From NCBI GenBank assembly GCA_035544395.1, contig DATKFM010000281.1, positions 1-6,918 on the forward strand: a stretch of DNA of 6,918 bases, written 5' to 3'. The DNA comes from DATKFM01 sp035544395 (lineage in GTDB: Bacteria > Pseudomonadota > Alphaproteobacteria > Dongiales > Dongiaceae). Shown one piece after another: positions 6,325 through 6,918 of the stretch. Each line of letters starts with the position of its first letter. Within the stretch, counting starts at the first letter, position 1. The notes beneath the pieces were generated by a model. It worked only from the letters and a program-made list of their open reading frames with translations. It was not told where the DNA came from and made no database searches. A program made the position numbers and the translations under genes.

Positions 6325-6918
6325 TCACGGCGTCTTGCCGCCAATCGCCCGGGCGAACATCTGAGGATCCACATTGCCGCCTGAAATGACGATGGCGGCG
6401 GTCTTGCCTTTCAGGTCGATCTTGCCCGAAAGCACGGCGGCCAGCGCCACGACGCCGCCGGGCTCCGTCACCAGCTTCAACATGCGGAAGGCGTAATCCA
6501 TCGCCGCGAGCACTTCGTCGTCGGTCACGCCGAAGGCGCCCGCCAGCAGCCGGTCGTTCAGTTGAAATGTCAGCTCGCCCGGCATCGGGGACAACAGCGC
6601 ATCGCAGATGCTGCGGGCCTCCGGCGGGTTCTTAAGCCGGCTGTGGGCTACCAGCGAACGTGCGGTGTCGTCGAACAGCGCCGGTTCCACCGCATGCACT
6701 TTGGTCTTGGGCGAAAGTTCCGCCATCGCCAGGGCGATGCCGGACACCAGGCCTCCGCCGCCGCAGGGCGATAAAAGAACATCTGCCGCGGTGCAGATAT
6801 CGGCGAGTTGCGTGAAGACCTCGCGGCCGATGGTGCCCTGGCCGGCAATCACGAGCGGGTCGTCGAAGGGGTGGACGTAGGTACGGCCGGTTTCGGCGGT
6901 GCGTTTTTTGCCATAATC
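6325..6918 (-). CDS. Threonine/serine dehydratase, PLP fold-type II (partial, N-terminus off the right edge)
   Basis: The C-terminal 197 residues of a cytoplasmic pyridoxal-phosphate enzyme that deaminates threonine (to 2-oxobutanoate) and/or serine (to pyruvate). Visible family marks are YVHPFDDPLVIAGQGTIG near the right edge, the glycine-rich phosphate-binding loop PCGGGGLVSG (6751-6768 for PCGGGG), LVTEPGGVVALAA, and the terminal SGGNVDPQMFAR. The lysine that binds PLP lies in the missing N-terminal part. The protein ends soon after SGGNVD, so it has no C-terminal ACT domain. It is thus the short, catabolic-type form (about 320 residues in total) and not the isoleucine-regulated biosynthetic IlvA. 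Serine racemase and related dehydratases share these motifs and remain possible. The gene converges on the bactofilin gene and shows no functional tie to it. Confidence 0.88.
   Translation of the reverse strand, partial: DYGKKRTAETGRTYVHPFDDPLVIAGQGTIGREVFTQLADICTAADVLLSPCGGGGLVSGIALAMAELSPKTKVHAVEPALFDDTARSLVAHSRLKNPPEARSICDALLSPMPGELTFQLNDRLLAGAFGVTDDEVLAAMDYAFRMLKLVTEPGGVVALAAVLSGKIDLKGKTAAIVISGGNVDPQMFARAIGGKTP

Overview
The window is GC-rich throughout and tightly packed with genes. Its content (a fused CysN/CysC, and an M23 peptidase next to an MFS-type bactofilin) suggests an alphaproteobacterium, perhaps of the Rhodospirillales kind. That placement is inferred from gene style, not from a marker gene. 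I see no mobile element, CRISPR array, tRNA or rRNA.

Layout: (1) Positions 1-925, minus strand: the N-terminal 308 residues of an ion-transporter (SLC13/ArsB-like) permease, cut by the left edge. (2) 926-1155: a divergent intergenic region. (3) 1156-3833, plus strand: cysD and a cysN-cysC fusion, overlapping at a TGATG junction. Together they turn sulfate and ATP into APS and then PAPS. The divergent permease could be the matching anion importer, but its substrate cannot be read from sequence. (4) 3834-4108: a noncoding gap with several small palindromes, one of which probably marks the end of the cys transcript. (5) 4109-6215, plus strand: a membrane-anchored coiled-coil M23 (LytM) peptidase and a bactofilin whose start lies inside the 3' end of the peptidase gene. 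This looks like a bactofilin scaffold with its own cell-wall hydrolase, a partnership known from other bacteria to shape cells. (6) 6241-6266: a strong GC hairpin with a T-rich tail, a likely terminator. (7) 6325-6918, minus strand: the C-terminal 197 residues of a PLP-dependent threonine/serine dehydratase without an ACT domain, cut by the right edge.

The genes form two functional units (sulfate activation and cell-wall shaping) flanked by two partial metabolic or transport genes. Nothing here is clearly a new system. The most interesting points are the coupled peptidase-bactofilin pair with a short cytoplasmic peptide that may dock on bactofilin, two credible starts for the bactofilin that would give forms with and without the N-terminal MFS peptide, and a CysD about 40 residues shorter than the enterobacterial form.
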